Below, one piece after another: positions 46,571 to 56,772 of a stretch of 64,000 nucleotides of DNA; within the stretch, counting starts at the first letter, position 1; each line of letters begins with the position of its first letter. The stretch comes from Trichaptum fuscoviolaceum (Eukaryota; Basidiomycota; Agaricomycetes; Hymenochaetales; Trichaptaceae), in the NCBI GenBank assembly GCA_910574455.1, contig CAJSYZ010000006.1, positions 1,039,981-1,103,980 on the forward strand. The letters run 5' to 3'. The translations under genes and the position numbers were made by a program. The notes beneath the pieces are model-generated. The model was not told the origin of the DNA and did not search any database. It saw only the letters and a program-made list of their open reading frames with translations.

Positions 46571-49500
46571 GTCTGCCAGTGTTGTCCCTCACGCTAACAT
46601 GCCACTGCTACCTGTTAACACTGGCATCCCGGGCCAGCAAGCCACTGGCACTCAGCCTGAGCCTCCCGGGCCAATCGAAGTCAGACTGCTGCTGGGTCCA
46701 GATGATGCCAGACGAGCTGGTATGTAGTACATGTCTCAAAAACTAGTATTAGTAGTAATTTCAATTCTTTCACAAAAAGTCCAAACAGGAATAGTTTCTT
46801 CCGGCGAAAATGGAGCCCATCCGTGGCCCGAGCTTATAAAGACGCGGTCAGACATGGTGAAATGGATTGAATTTCTCATTCAGTTGGTACAGCGAGATGA
46901 CAGTGGCAAATCAGCAATCAAGTAAGTGTCATTCATGTTGCCAGCCTTCAAAGTATGTGACCAGGACATTCTCTTGACAGCCTGCCAGTGAATGGGCCCG
47001 GCGTCTCCATGTCCGACTCGGAGTCTCTTGCAAGTGCAGGGCCCGGGTTGAGGTCACAATCGGAGTTTGAGGTCGGACTAGGAGTTGGCAGTGGCAATTT
47101 GACGTCTGCCACTGAGGCGGAACCAGACACATCCAATTTGGAATTGTGAGTAGTGTTGCCAGCCTGAGCTTAATTGCATCTTGATGACATTCCATTCTAC
47201 TGTCAGCGAGGCCGCCAGTGCCGGTGCCACTGGCAGTGGGGTGGCAAAACCTGGGTCGGACGTGGACTCCAAGCCGTCAAACAGTGTCGAAGACTTGAAA
47301 ACGAACCTGTGAGTGACATTGCCAGTCTGTGTAGATTGCTTCTTATCTCTTTCCTATACCCAACCAGCGACTTGTCAGTCACCATGCTCAATGGGATAGG
47401 GGGCGACTTGGACAAAGCGGGCAAGGAATGGACGGACATTGGAGGAAAGCTGGTCGAGACTGCCAAAGTTCTCAACCAGGTGATAACAAAACTCAAGCAT
47501 GGAGCGGCAGCTCGGGCGGCGAATACTGATGAAAAAAAGAAAGTGGATGAACGGCTGGAACGGGCGATGCAGAATGTTGGATCTCAAGATCTTGACAAAA
47601 AAAAGGAAGATCTGAAAGCCACGAAAAAAAAGGCGGCCAAATCGGAGAACACGGATTACTCGGAGACAATAAAGACCTTGCAGGAGAAAGTCGATTCTCT
47701 CTCCAACGAGATACAACATATAAAGGACCAGGCAACCCTGAATTACCCGATGCTTGCGAGGGCTGCAGCTGAGGAGGGCATCCATGCGCTACACTCCGTC
47801 ATGGCAGCTAATGTTAGCAAAAGGCTTGACAGTCAATTTGATATGATTCGAAGCACCACCGACAAGGTGCTTCAAATGAACGAAAAGCTGGCTCGTAGGG
47901 AGACATTGGATGCTGAACGGAAGGCGGACCAGACATTGGATGCTGAACGGAAGGCGGACCGCTCCAAAGACGACCTTTTGACGCGGACTATAGCATCGTT
48001 CGCTGTCATGATACGCGAGCTTCAAATCATTGCCGTAGCAGCTGAATCGGTAAGTCATCTTGAAAGCTATTGCAAAACAAATTAAACTCATGAGTTCTCA
48101 CATAGAGCGAAGCGGCAGCTTGTAGTATTAAACTACGACACGTCTTCGAGGACGCCAGGAACATTCTTTATATGGCTTTTGCCATTGTTTTCCCAAACAA
48201 ATTCAAGATCGAATCGGTTGCCCCTTTTGACATTACTGGTGATGGCGGTGTCAAGACAGCGGGGCTCATCAGAGGTGTAAACGAGCTTTACGCTGAGTTC
48301 ACTGCCCAACCAACCATGCGCCGGGACGGAAAGGTTCCCATTGCAAGGCATCTGTTTGATGACCTGCTCACCGCTTTACCTGAAAGCCTCATATCCTCAG
48401 AGAAAGCACGCTACGAAGAGTGGTTAGCAGGGATTGAAGACAAGTTAGCAGACTTCCGCAAGGAGGATACGACATACAAGGAGGCGGTTACTAAGGCGAA
48501 AAAGAAAGCAGAGGAGGTGGAGGTGACGACAAAGGACCCAAAGTGTAGTGAGGAAAAGAGGGGCCGGGCCGTGAAGACGCTGAGGGAAACCGAAAAGAAG
48601 CTGCACAGCTTGGTAGAGGGCGCGAGAGCAGAGCTTAAATCCAAATACCCCTTCACAAACTCCTGGCAGCCGTCGCCTGACGCAAAATCCATCGAAAAGT
48701 TCCGTTTCTTTCTTGTGCGCTTCTATCTTATCTTCGAATTCCATCGAAGGTTGTATGTCATCCTCAATCGCAAGCTGAAGAAGTTGGATTCACAACAGCC
48801 AGCCACCACACTCGACGAGCAGGAGTCCACATGGGATGCCAGCATAGATGACTTTACGTGCAAACCGTTCCCAAATCTTGATCCATCAGAAGAGGGTGTC
48901 CTCGATCTGAAGGACCTGCCTAAGTTCTATTTCGAGGAATTCTTTGCAAAGATGGCCGAAGAGGGCGACATCGAATACTATGGCTCTGAGGACATACCCC
49001 ATGCGTCGGCCAAAGGGTTTCCTCCAAAAGCTCTCCCAGCTGATATACAGCGCAGTTTTGAGGAAGTCTCAGCTTCTTTCGACCAATTATCCTTGAACAC
49101 ACTAGCGGAAGTTGTCAAGCAGGCGAATCTCACGGAAGTCCCGGTGCCAGTGCGAAAGTGGCCGGAAAATGACGAAGACCGAAAAAAATTATCGAAGATC
49201 CTGCATCTGGAGAAGCGGCGAAATACGCACAGGGAGAAAGCTGTTATCCTTTCCAACGCGATGCAGATGATTACGTCTTCTGAACATGTCGTTTTTGAGG
49301 TGATGAACGAGACTCCACTCAGGCAACATTTGAATAAACTTATCCACGACCGACATTATTATGGTGACGACGAATCTCTCTCCAAATTCATAGAAAACGC
49401 ACCATCCGTACTGCACCTGACAGCGGGGGAACCACTCTTTACCTATGAACAGCAGGACGTGCTTAAAAGGATATGCAAGATAGTGGGGAACCATGGCCCT

Positions 49501-49695
49501 TATGGTCGGGCACCTCAGTCTTATTTGGCTCTGCGCATGGACTGGGCAAAGGAAGTGCGTGAGCAAACACGGAAGCCTCCTAGTTCCAAGGAAGGATTTG
49601 TGAATCCTTCCAATCCTCTTTACAAAGAGCCATTTGAGTTTCGGATTACCGGCGAAGGCGTATCTCGACTCAAATCTTTGACGCCCTTGTCCTAG
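46571..49695 (+). CDS. Large coiled-coil protein of unknown function, putative accessory gene
   Basis: Six or more exons, about 900 residues. Exon 1 is Pro/Gly/Thr-rich (PGQQATGTQPEPPG); exon 2 reads NGAHPWPELIKTRSDMVKWI; exons 3 and 4 are Ser/Gly/Asp-rich (MSDSESLASAGPG; ASAGATGSGVAKPGSD) and are encoded by the same short palindromic words that fill the spacers. From 47370 the protein is helical: LDKAGKEWTDIGGKLVETAK, a Lys-rich coil, and a small tandem repeat ETLDAERKADQTLDAERKAD. The last exon (from about 48107) reads MAFAIVFPNKFKIESVAPFD, EKARYEEWLAGIEDKLADF, then a globular region ending KSLTPLS-stop. Three consecutive introns begin alike (gtaagtgtcatt../gtgagtagtg../gtgagtgaca.., each soon followed by ttgccag), which suggests exon-intron unit duplication. 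No family recognised; no enzyme motif seen. Confidence 0.6.
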
Positions 49696-51560
49696 TATAC
49701 TACTACCCGTAGTATATGGTCACGGTATAAACTTCGTCGAGTCTATCTGTCTTCCTGATAAACAATGATGTTTCGACTTTGTCTTTCCGATAATAGTAAA
49801 CAATGATGTGTCGTCTTTTTCTTGAATAAAACGCCTATGTCTTGCTTGATTGTGTGATGATATGACCTTCAACTTGAAGATATTTTGTAAATACTGATCA
49901 CCACATCTCATACGATGCAGCGCATCCCCAGGCTGCCAGGAGTATCTACTAGCCTACTAGTACTCGTACTAGTAGTACCCGAAGGCTTGTTTGTGTTGTG
50001 CTTCTACTTTAACATTTCGGGGACATACACCGTGTTAAAGTTCCTCTGGCTCAAGTTGCCTTCAACATCACTACTTCATCCCTTCAATGTTCCGGGGAGC
50101 AAGATGAAGAGGACATGGACGGCAAATTCTTCTGCCAGTGATGTCTGAGTCGGAGTCACTCAGGCTCACTGCCACTCAGGCTGCCAGTGCCAGTGGCACG
50201 CCGGTCACTGGCACGGTGACTTCAAGTTCAACTTGAAGTTGTGGCACTCACTACTAAGGCTGGCAGGCTGGCACTCAGTTGTCGACTTCAACTTCAAGTT
50301 GTTGCTACCACAGGCATAGTACTTGGTGGACATTGAAGATGCTCAACACTGGCCGTAGTCACCATGCCATACAACCAGGCTCGTTAACAGAGAACTTCCT
50401 CAGGTTGTCTTACGTCCTGGTGTATTTTCTGTTTAACACTACGTTCTGCTCTCCAGGATTACATCTTGGCCCGCACCCTCCACTATTGATCGCATCCTAC
50501 GCAATTATCGGAAAAAGGAACAGCCGCTGCCGTAGGATGTACAGTTGAGTTGACACGGGATCATCTTACACACTGGCACTGGCAGCCTAGGGCAGGAACC
50601 ACCTTACAGACACACTTTAACCAATCATCCAAGATGAGTAAGCTCTATAATATCGTTGATGGCCTCAAGTGACTTTTCAGTAGCGAACTGACGTAGTCAT
50701 GGCCTCCTCCTCAACTACCACTGTATCCCAACGCCCAAGTCACCGCAGATTCTCTTCTTCACTTTTCTACCAATTTTCAACATCGAATTCCTCCTGCACG
50801 TCCCGATTCTCTCCCAACACCATGCGGGACCTTGTACAACTCTGATAGACCTCTTTCTTCCGCCGCGCATCTGCCGACTCGCGCTTTGCCTGTCTCGGCA
50901 CGCTCAAATTGTTCTATCGGTTTCAACGCCTCGCGCAGCTCGCGTAAAACGTCTGCGCCTTACTTTGTTAGCTCCCTGTGGGTCGACGCGTTTCTACTCG
51001 TGCGCCGCTCTAGGCTCGTATGGAAACCAAGGGGGTAGGAGTTCGACCGCTTTTGCAGAGGAACGAAACCACTGCCGTCTACGCAATTTACTGCGCCCAC
51101 AGCAGGCGCCCCAATTCTTGACCCAGGATTCTCTCGCAGATTTATGCCGACGCGTATCCCCCCACCGACTAAAGCAATGGCGAGCACACATGCGCACGCG
51201 TCCACCTCCACAGTTGACAACACAAACTTCTTCAGCGATTTGTGATGGTAGAGTGGTTACATCCGTAACCATATATCATGAGTGAACCTTCTCCGAGGGA
51301 CAGGGCTATGCCAGAGAGCTCATCGTCAGTGGTGGCTGATGACCAGCTCAGAGAGCAGGACATTAAAACTGGTTGCTGCACTTGCATCCGAGGTCCGCTC
51401 CTCTCAGGTTTTGAATTGCGAGACGCATCACCGACGTTTCGGATGTGCAAAGAGGCAAGTTACTGAACCGGCCCTCACAGGCACGAGGAGAGGATGTATG
51501 CGTGCAGTAATCAGTGAGCGAAAGCTACTACTGTACTTCTCGAGTAAGTTGTTCTTTTAA
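49696..51560. other. Spacer and unresolved sequence after the coiled-coil gene
   Basis: 49,940-49,980 (actagcctactagtactcgtactagtagtac) and 50,145-50,330 (ctgccagtgccagtggc, ggtcactggcacggtgac, ttcaagttcaacttgaagttg) continue the palindromic mosaic. A frame at 49915-50148 (77 codons, LLVLVLVVPEGLFVLCFYF) is read through one of these clusters and has a hydrophobic run; I do not call it a gene. 50,690-51,560 has Ser/Arg-rich frames on both strands without recognisable domains; parts may belong to the same lost gene as the WD40 remnant. Confidence 0.4.
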
Positions 51561-51594
51561 TTTTTGAATCATAATACTCACGGGCTTCTTCAGC

Positions 51595-51910
51595 TTTGGA
51601 GCATCGGCACGGGGAATGTCTATACGTTCTCCGAGAACATCTGCATAAGATTTACGCCGAAAATTATATTGTCTTCTTTTCTTGGGGTGGGGGTAGGGGG
51701 ATTGGACACATCCGTTCGCGTATGGAATCTGCAAATGGGTATGATTTTCTTCACATTCCTGTATCCCCGACTCATCAGTGACAACTTTCCAGTATGACTC
51801 CGACTTTCTTGTCACCGGAAGGAACGATGGCCGCGTCAGCTTCTTCTCGTTCCATCGTTCCTCTTTTCCTCGACCATCTCAAGCTCAACAATAAGCGGCC
51901 ACAGGACTCG
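51595..51910 (+). pseudogene. WD40-repeat remnant (Cdc4/F-box-WD40-like)
   Basis: One frame reads HRHGECLYVLREHLHKIYAE and another, just after, GGLDTSVRVWNLQMG; after a possible intron (gtatga..tttccag) a third reads YDSDFLVTGRNDGRVSFFSF. Put together these match the pattern TGxCLYVLxxHxxxIY..GGLDTSVRVW.xxTG..FLVTGxNDGRVxxFS of WD40 propellers in fungal Cdc4-like F-box proteins. The parts are in different frames and stops follow, so it is a decayed fragment. Confidence 0.5.
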
Positions 51911-53024
51911 CGCTGAGCAGTCAGTCGGGACGAGTCTCTATCCCTACCGTCTACTCTCACTTCAGGGATCCCTGCTCAATCGACATCTAATCCTAAGTTC
52001 GCCTGGCCTGAGCGGCGTAAAGAGCCCAAAAACATGGGAAGGATGCTGGAGAGGGAAGGTTGCGAAGTTGCGCGGTCGGATTCGTATATACGGGGCTATG
52101 TATCACCGGGCAGTTTGATGCATCCCAATATTCCGCTTGCATGCACAAAGGTCGACAAAGCGACTCACAACTCAATTTGCAAATGCCGCAAAGGGAAAAA
52201 TATAACTGCATTTTCGACATCATCCAAGTTGTTGTCAACTTGTCGTGTCCCCATTCCTTGCCAAACACCTCTGCCCCGCCACCATTGCCGCCTAAACGGA
52301 GAACACTCGGTTTCAATGTGCAGTATGAGTCCATCATCGGCCGACAGCGCAATTCCCTCAGCTCCGAGGACGAGAAACGCGCCTTCATGCAAATTACTCC
52401 TTCCGAAGCGGGTTGGGATGCATTCAAGTTGGCCCATTTCCCATTTTGGCACGGTTCTAGTTCAAGTTTCGGGTTGTGTACAGGGATGACTGTTGTATGG
52501 TGAGTTACTCATGGCTTTCTTCGAAATCCTTCTAGAGCTGATGGAGCAGCTTCTTGTGCAGTGGGTTGTATCCTCCCGACTTCTTCGGAGTTAACATGAC
52601 TCATTTTCTTGTTCGTTTGTGCTTAAAATGAAAAGAAGCCTTATAATCAAGTCATCCGGAAGAAATCATTTGTCATCTCCTACTATCAGTTCAACTTGCG
52701 GTTTATCCGAGTCATAGTACAAAGCACTAATAGCTCCCTCTCTCTTTCTAGAAGAATGGGAAATCAGAAAACTGACTTCAACTACTTTGTATAAGTGTGA
52801 AGTGGGAGCGGGTATTGTCCCCAAGATCATCATCAAGCCATTCCACCGTGAATCATGTTCTCAAATCTTCGTACTATCCTTCTCATCCTCCTCTCCCTTG
52901 ATTACGCACGCCTGCACCTCCGCACCGTCCTCCGCTTTCAGCTCGTTCAACGGTGGACAGCAAGGGCTCAAACGAAGGTACTTGTTTCATTCATATCAAG
53001 ATCTGTACACTGACTTGTTGCTAG

Positions 53025-53896
53025 ATACACAAGAAACTGCAAACGTTTCTTGATCTTCTCGGGGTACCACCAACACCTCTCTCCGAATTACATCAATATA
53101 GGCTCCATAATATAGTTCCGATACAGTGTCGCACGGGCTTGGATGTGGACAATGCAGTGACTGCAATATATGCATCATTGCCACAGGTACCAGCTAGTAG
53201 ATTTGTCTCGATCGACATCGAGTGGGCAAGTGGCGGAGAAGGGCCCAATCATCGCGTGGACCTCATCCAACTCGCAGTTCAACACCACATTTATCTAGTC
53301 AGGACGCATACTCTTACTGACCTTCCCCCTACGTTGGCGCAACTCCTTGGGGATGGTACAGTCATGAAAATTTCCGCAGGAATCAACGGTATGAATAACT
53401 TATCTTTTCTCCTGCGAGGTGGCCTAACAGAAGAAATGGCAGGTGACGCAGTGCGTATAAAGCGCAAGTTTCGCACCTCTGTGCGCTCCTGTGTCGATCT
53501 GACAGATTGGGCACGCGTTGTCTACCCGGAAGTCTGGCCCAAAAACCCGACCTGGTCCCAACTGCTCTTAAACCCTCGTCTCTGGTTCCAGCATCCGACT
53601 CCGACTGTCAAGCTCGAAAAAATAGTGGGAGAAGTATTGAGGCTGAACGTCAAGAAGAGTAGTGAGGTCACAATGAGTGACTGGGCAGCTGACGAGCTAT
53701 CAGCGGCACAAAAAGAGTGTAAGTTATCATTCTGTTGTTCAAGATCAACCATCTTCAAGTTCTCACTTGCATGATCTGCTGTACTGGAATACTAGATGCA
53801 GCTATTGACGTTCACAGCACGTTTGCTGTAGCTTTGGCCCTGAGCCAAAGCCACTCACCCTTACCGGATAAGTACATCAAGAACTTCGAGGCTTGA
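53025..53896 (+). CDS. DEDD (WRN/RNase D-like) 3'-5' exonuclease-domain protein, partial 5' end
   Basis: The supported part begins at an intron acceptor (..ttgctag|) with KLQTFLDLLGVPPTPLSELH and RLHNIVPIQC, then AVTAIYASLPQVPASRFVSIDIEW. SIDIEW is the exonuclease motif I (DxE). A central part reads RVDLIQLAVQHHIYLVRTHT and RSCVDLTDWARVVYP. An intron at 53719-53795 joins KE to YAAIDVHSTFAVALALSQ, which matches motif III (Y-x3-D). The region expected to hold motif II reads ISAGINGMNNLSFLL and lacks the usual Asp (GIxxD). It ends KNFEA-stop at 53896. Upstream exons probably exist at 52.0-53.0 kb (PSEAGWDAFKLAHFPFWHG; SSFNGGQQGLKR) but joins are unclear. Possible role: nucleic-acid processing or a domesticated inactive fold (inference). 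Confidence 0.6.
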
Positions 53897-54680
53897 TCTA
53901 GTAGGCTGAGGCCCACCAGTAGCAGGTTTGACCAAATGTGCTTGAGTTATCGAGTAAATTGTTGTGCGCATGCTCTTGTCTTTCAAAGTTGCCAGGAGAT
54001 TCATGATTAAAATTTATTATTGAATTGCCTTTTTTTCCCGAATGATCACCGTAGTCTGAGGTATCAAAGTGGTTTGGAAGATGTCGCCAATGGTGTCTGT
54101 CTGCTGTTCGGATTGCTTGCCATGATGATGCTTCCAGTGGAGCTTTAAATCTAAAATTGGAACTTGAAGAGTTCAAGTTCAAGTTGCCACCGTGACTCGG
54201 ACTGCACTTGCACTTGAACTTGAACTTGAACTTTTTACCACTGCGTCCCCTCAACGACACAGTGTACGTTCTCCAGTCTTGTTATGAGCACTTCTCCGCC
54301 ATCCCCCACCCATTCCATAAGACCACTTATTGGCCTGAACAAGTTATGTTTTATCCTACCCTCAAGCTTGTATTGAACTCGCCTAGACTTCAACATTTCC
54401 GAATGAACCAAAAAACGATAGTGTACGTCTGAGAACGTGCTTCTTGCTTGATCTTATCACTCACATTTGTCTTTAGTACCTGGAGAGGAGAAGGTGGGCG
54501 GCCTTGTTATAGTGAGAGGAGCTCCGACGTGCACGCTGAAGCGAGCATCTTCTACCTTTCGAACGACACCCGCTGAGGATAGGCCGATACATGTTGCATC
54601 ACCAACTGTTGTGATCTTCATCAAAAATTAGTAACAATCCTTCGTCTTCAACTAGAGTCGACACCGCCTTATAGGAAAGG
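53897..54680. other. Intergenic region with the last palindromic words
   Basis: 54,160-54,235 carries gttcaagttcaagttgccaccgtgactcggac and cttgcacttgaacttgaacttgaac, the right-most dense block of the spacer words. 54,244-54,600 has a frame (DTVYVLQSCYEHFSAIPHPF) with no recognised family. No gene is called. Confidence 0.4.
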
Positions 54681-56384
54681 AAGGGCAAGGGCCGTCCGCT
54701 GACGATTGAAGAGGTGGCAGAGGACGCTATTGATGAGGGGGCAGATGAACTACACGACCGATCCCGCGCCAGCCTTGCGCATGTGTCCTTGGATGCCCCT
54801 CGCTTCACATATCAGTTTCCTGCGCCGAAACCGCCATTGCAACGTAGTAAATCTCGCGTCCGTCAATTGCAGGCTGACGGCCCCGGCCCCGGCCTCGGAA
54901 CACCACCTCATCCGTCTTGCGAGACACCTTCATACCTCTAGTTGAATGTGATACACCTCCGATAGTGAAAAACGCGATGACGCGAGGCGAACATCTTTCC
55001 ATGAAACAGCTGCCAGCATCTCCCGGCCAATCTCTAGCAAGTCGCCGGAAGGTAGCGTGAACCTAGGCGCTACATCTAGTTCACAAGCATCGGACTACGG
55101 TGGCGAACATCTATGAGGGCATGCGAGGGAAGAGAATAAGCGCAACCTTTGAAGCCTCTGGAACTATAAGTACGGACTTCTCTTCTTGCTATTATATTAC
55201 TAGGCTTATACTGGTTTATTCATCAGCGAAACCACATGCGTCTATTTCGGATACTTTGCTCTTCAAACATATCATATCAACACAGATCTAACCGAAGCTA
55301 AATGTGTTAGACAATTATTGATTGGACAACTTCGCGGGGCGATGGAGCTCGAGACTGTGACTACTAGTACAGCAAATGGGCGGTCAACCTATGCTGCGCT
55401 TTTGTCTTGGAGAGAATTGTCTCACTTTTCTTTGACGCAGGTGAACTTTCAAGTGCGTACCATTGTTGTCGCGACTACGACCGTCGCTCGTGGCGACTTG
55501 ACGCAGGAGATCGTGGGCGTGTCTGTTCAGGGTGATATTCTGGACTTGGCCATCAATGGCATGGTTGACCAGTTGGCTCTCTTCACTGCGGGGGTGACCA
55601 AGGTCGCGCGGGAAGTCAGAACGAAAAAACTCGGTGTTCAAGCTGAAATCGAGAATGTTCATGTCACAGCAAAAAATCACGTATGTTTATTTCACTAGCA
55701 TTCCGCTGAATTGTGTTGTGGTTTTTTTTACTGAACGCACTCCGAATAGAATGGCTGTTGACACCATGGCCGGAAACTTGACGACCGAAGTGCGTGGTTT
55801 CGCGCAGATCAGTACTGCAGCTACTAGTATAAACGGCGACTTCACGTGTTTCATCACCGTCAAAGGCTCAGGCGAGATGGAATCCTTTGAGACTCATCAA
55901 ATCAATTAAATTGTGCACTACTTGCGCGAGTCGATTTAGAAGAACGCCGCCGCTCGTGAAGCTGCCGAACTTGCCAGTCGCTCCAAGTTGGAGTTCTTGG
56001 CGAACACGTCTCATGAGATTCGACCCCTATGAACGGTATCATTGGCATGAAAGAGTTTACGCTGGATAGCAATTTGAATAAGAGTCAGCGCGAGAGTCTT
56101 CTGCTGGTGCATAGTTTGGCTCGGAGTCTGCTATTGATTAATGTCGATATTTTGGATATCTCGAAGAGTAAGCTAATCCGCCGCCGATGCTTCCGAATTC
56201 AGTTGCTAATATTTCGATTAATTACTACGTTCGAAGCAGGCAGGATGACGATAGAGCACCAGTACCAGCAGCTCCAGTTTTACCAAAGCCACTAACTACT
56301 GCAAAGACGTGGAGTAATTTTACGCAGTAAATATTCCGTGAAGTAACTTAGAGAAGCAATAATAAATAATTAAAAGTGAACGAG

Positions 56385-56472
56385 GACGAGATTCGAACAC
56401 ACGACCCGCGTCAGAATAAGAATTACCATAAAGAGAAGCCGCGCTCAAGTCAACTAGACTACTGAGGCTTAT
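56385..56472 (-). other. tRNA-like Pol III promoter module (A and B boxes), inside MITE
   Basis: On the minus strand an A-box-like TAGTCTAGTTGACTTGAGC is followed about 45 bases later by a B-box-like GTGTTCGAATCTCG. The ends do not form an acceptor stem and the T-stem pairs poorly, so it is tRNA-derived rather than a tRNA gene. Confidence 0.45.
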
Positions 56473-56519
56473 ACTACCTTGCCTCACTTAGTAATTATAT
56501 ACTGTCCCAACGGGGCGCA

Positions 56520-56672
56520 GCCCCGCAAGGAGTTAGGGTTATTGTTAGGGTTATTGTTAGGGTTATTTAAGGGTTAGTGGGGGGTTTGGGGGGCTCTGCC
56601 CCCCATAGTTAGGAGTTAGGGTTTGGGTAAGGGTTAGGGTAGATAGGTAGTTAGGGTTGTTAGGCTTAGTGT
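56520..56672 (+). repeat. Telomere-like TTAGGG repeats and GC hairpins, inside MITE
   Basis: Contains gttagggttattgttagggttattgttagggtta, then gtttgggtaagggttagggtag and gttagggttgttagg; at least seven TTAGGG units occur, irregularly spaced. Two GC hairpins flank part of it (ggggcgcagcccc at about 56514-56526 and ggggggctctgcccccc at about 56588-56604). TTAGGG is the usual basidiomycete telomere unit, but the spacing is not that of an intact telomere. Confidence 0.6.
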
Positions 56673-56689
56673 TGAGGATATATATAATC

Positions 56690-56772
56690 CCCCTTAGTGT
56701 AGTGGTTAATATGTCGTATTAAAATGTTTCCGGTTTAGGCTTTTATAGAGTCGTAAGTTCGAGTCACGTTTG
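56690..56772 (+). other. Second tRNA-like Pol III promoter module, inside MITE
   Basis: A-box-like TTAGTGTAGTGGTTAATATG (56694-56713) is followed by B-box-like GTAAGTTCGAGTCACG (56753-56768), a spacing normal for tRNA promoters. It is oriented opposite to the module at 56385-56472. No acceptor stem was found, so it is not a functional tRNA gene. Confidence 0.45.

Noticed and set aside
48411..48744. Minus-strand frames with a hydrophobic look
   Set aside because: They are antisense to the well-supported last exon of the coiled-coil gene.
50690..51290. Possible F-box gene upstream of the WD40 remnant
   Set aside because: Ser/Arg-rich frames on both strands, no F-box consensus, and stops break every longer reading; left as unresolved.
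56385..56772. Functional tRNA genes
   Set aside because: A and B box words are present but the acceptor stems do not pair and the T-arm is imperfect; treated as tRNA-derived modules only.
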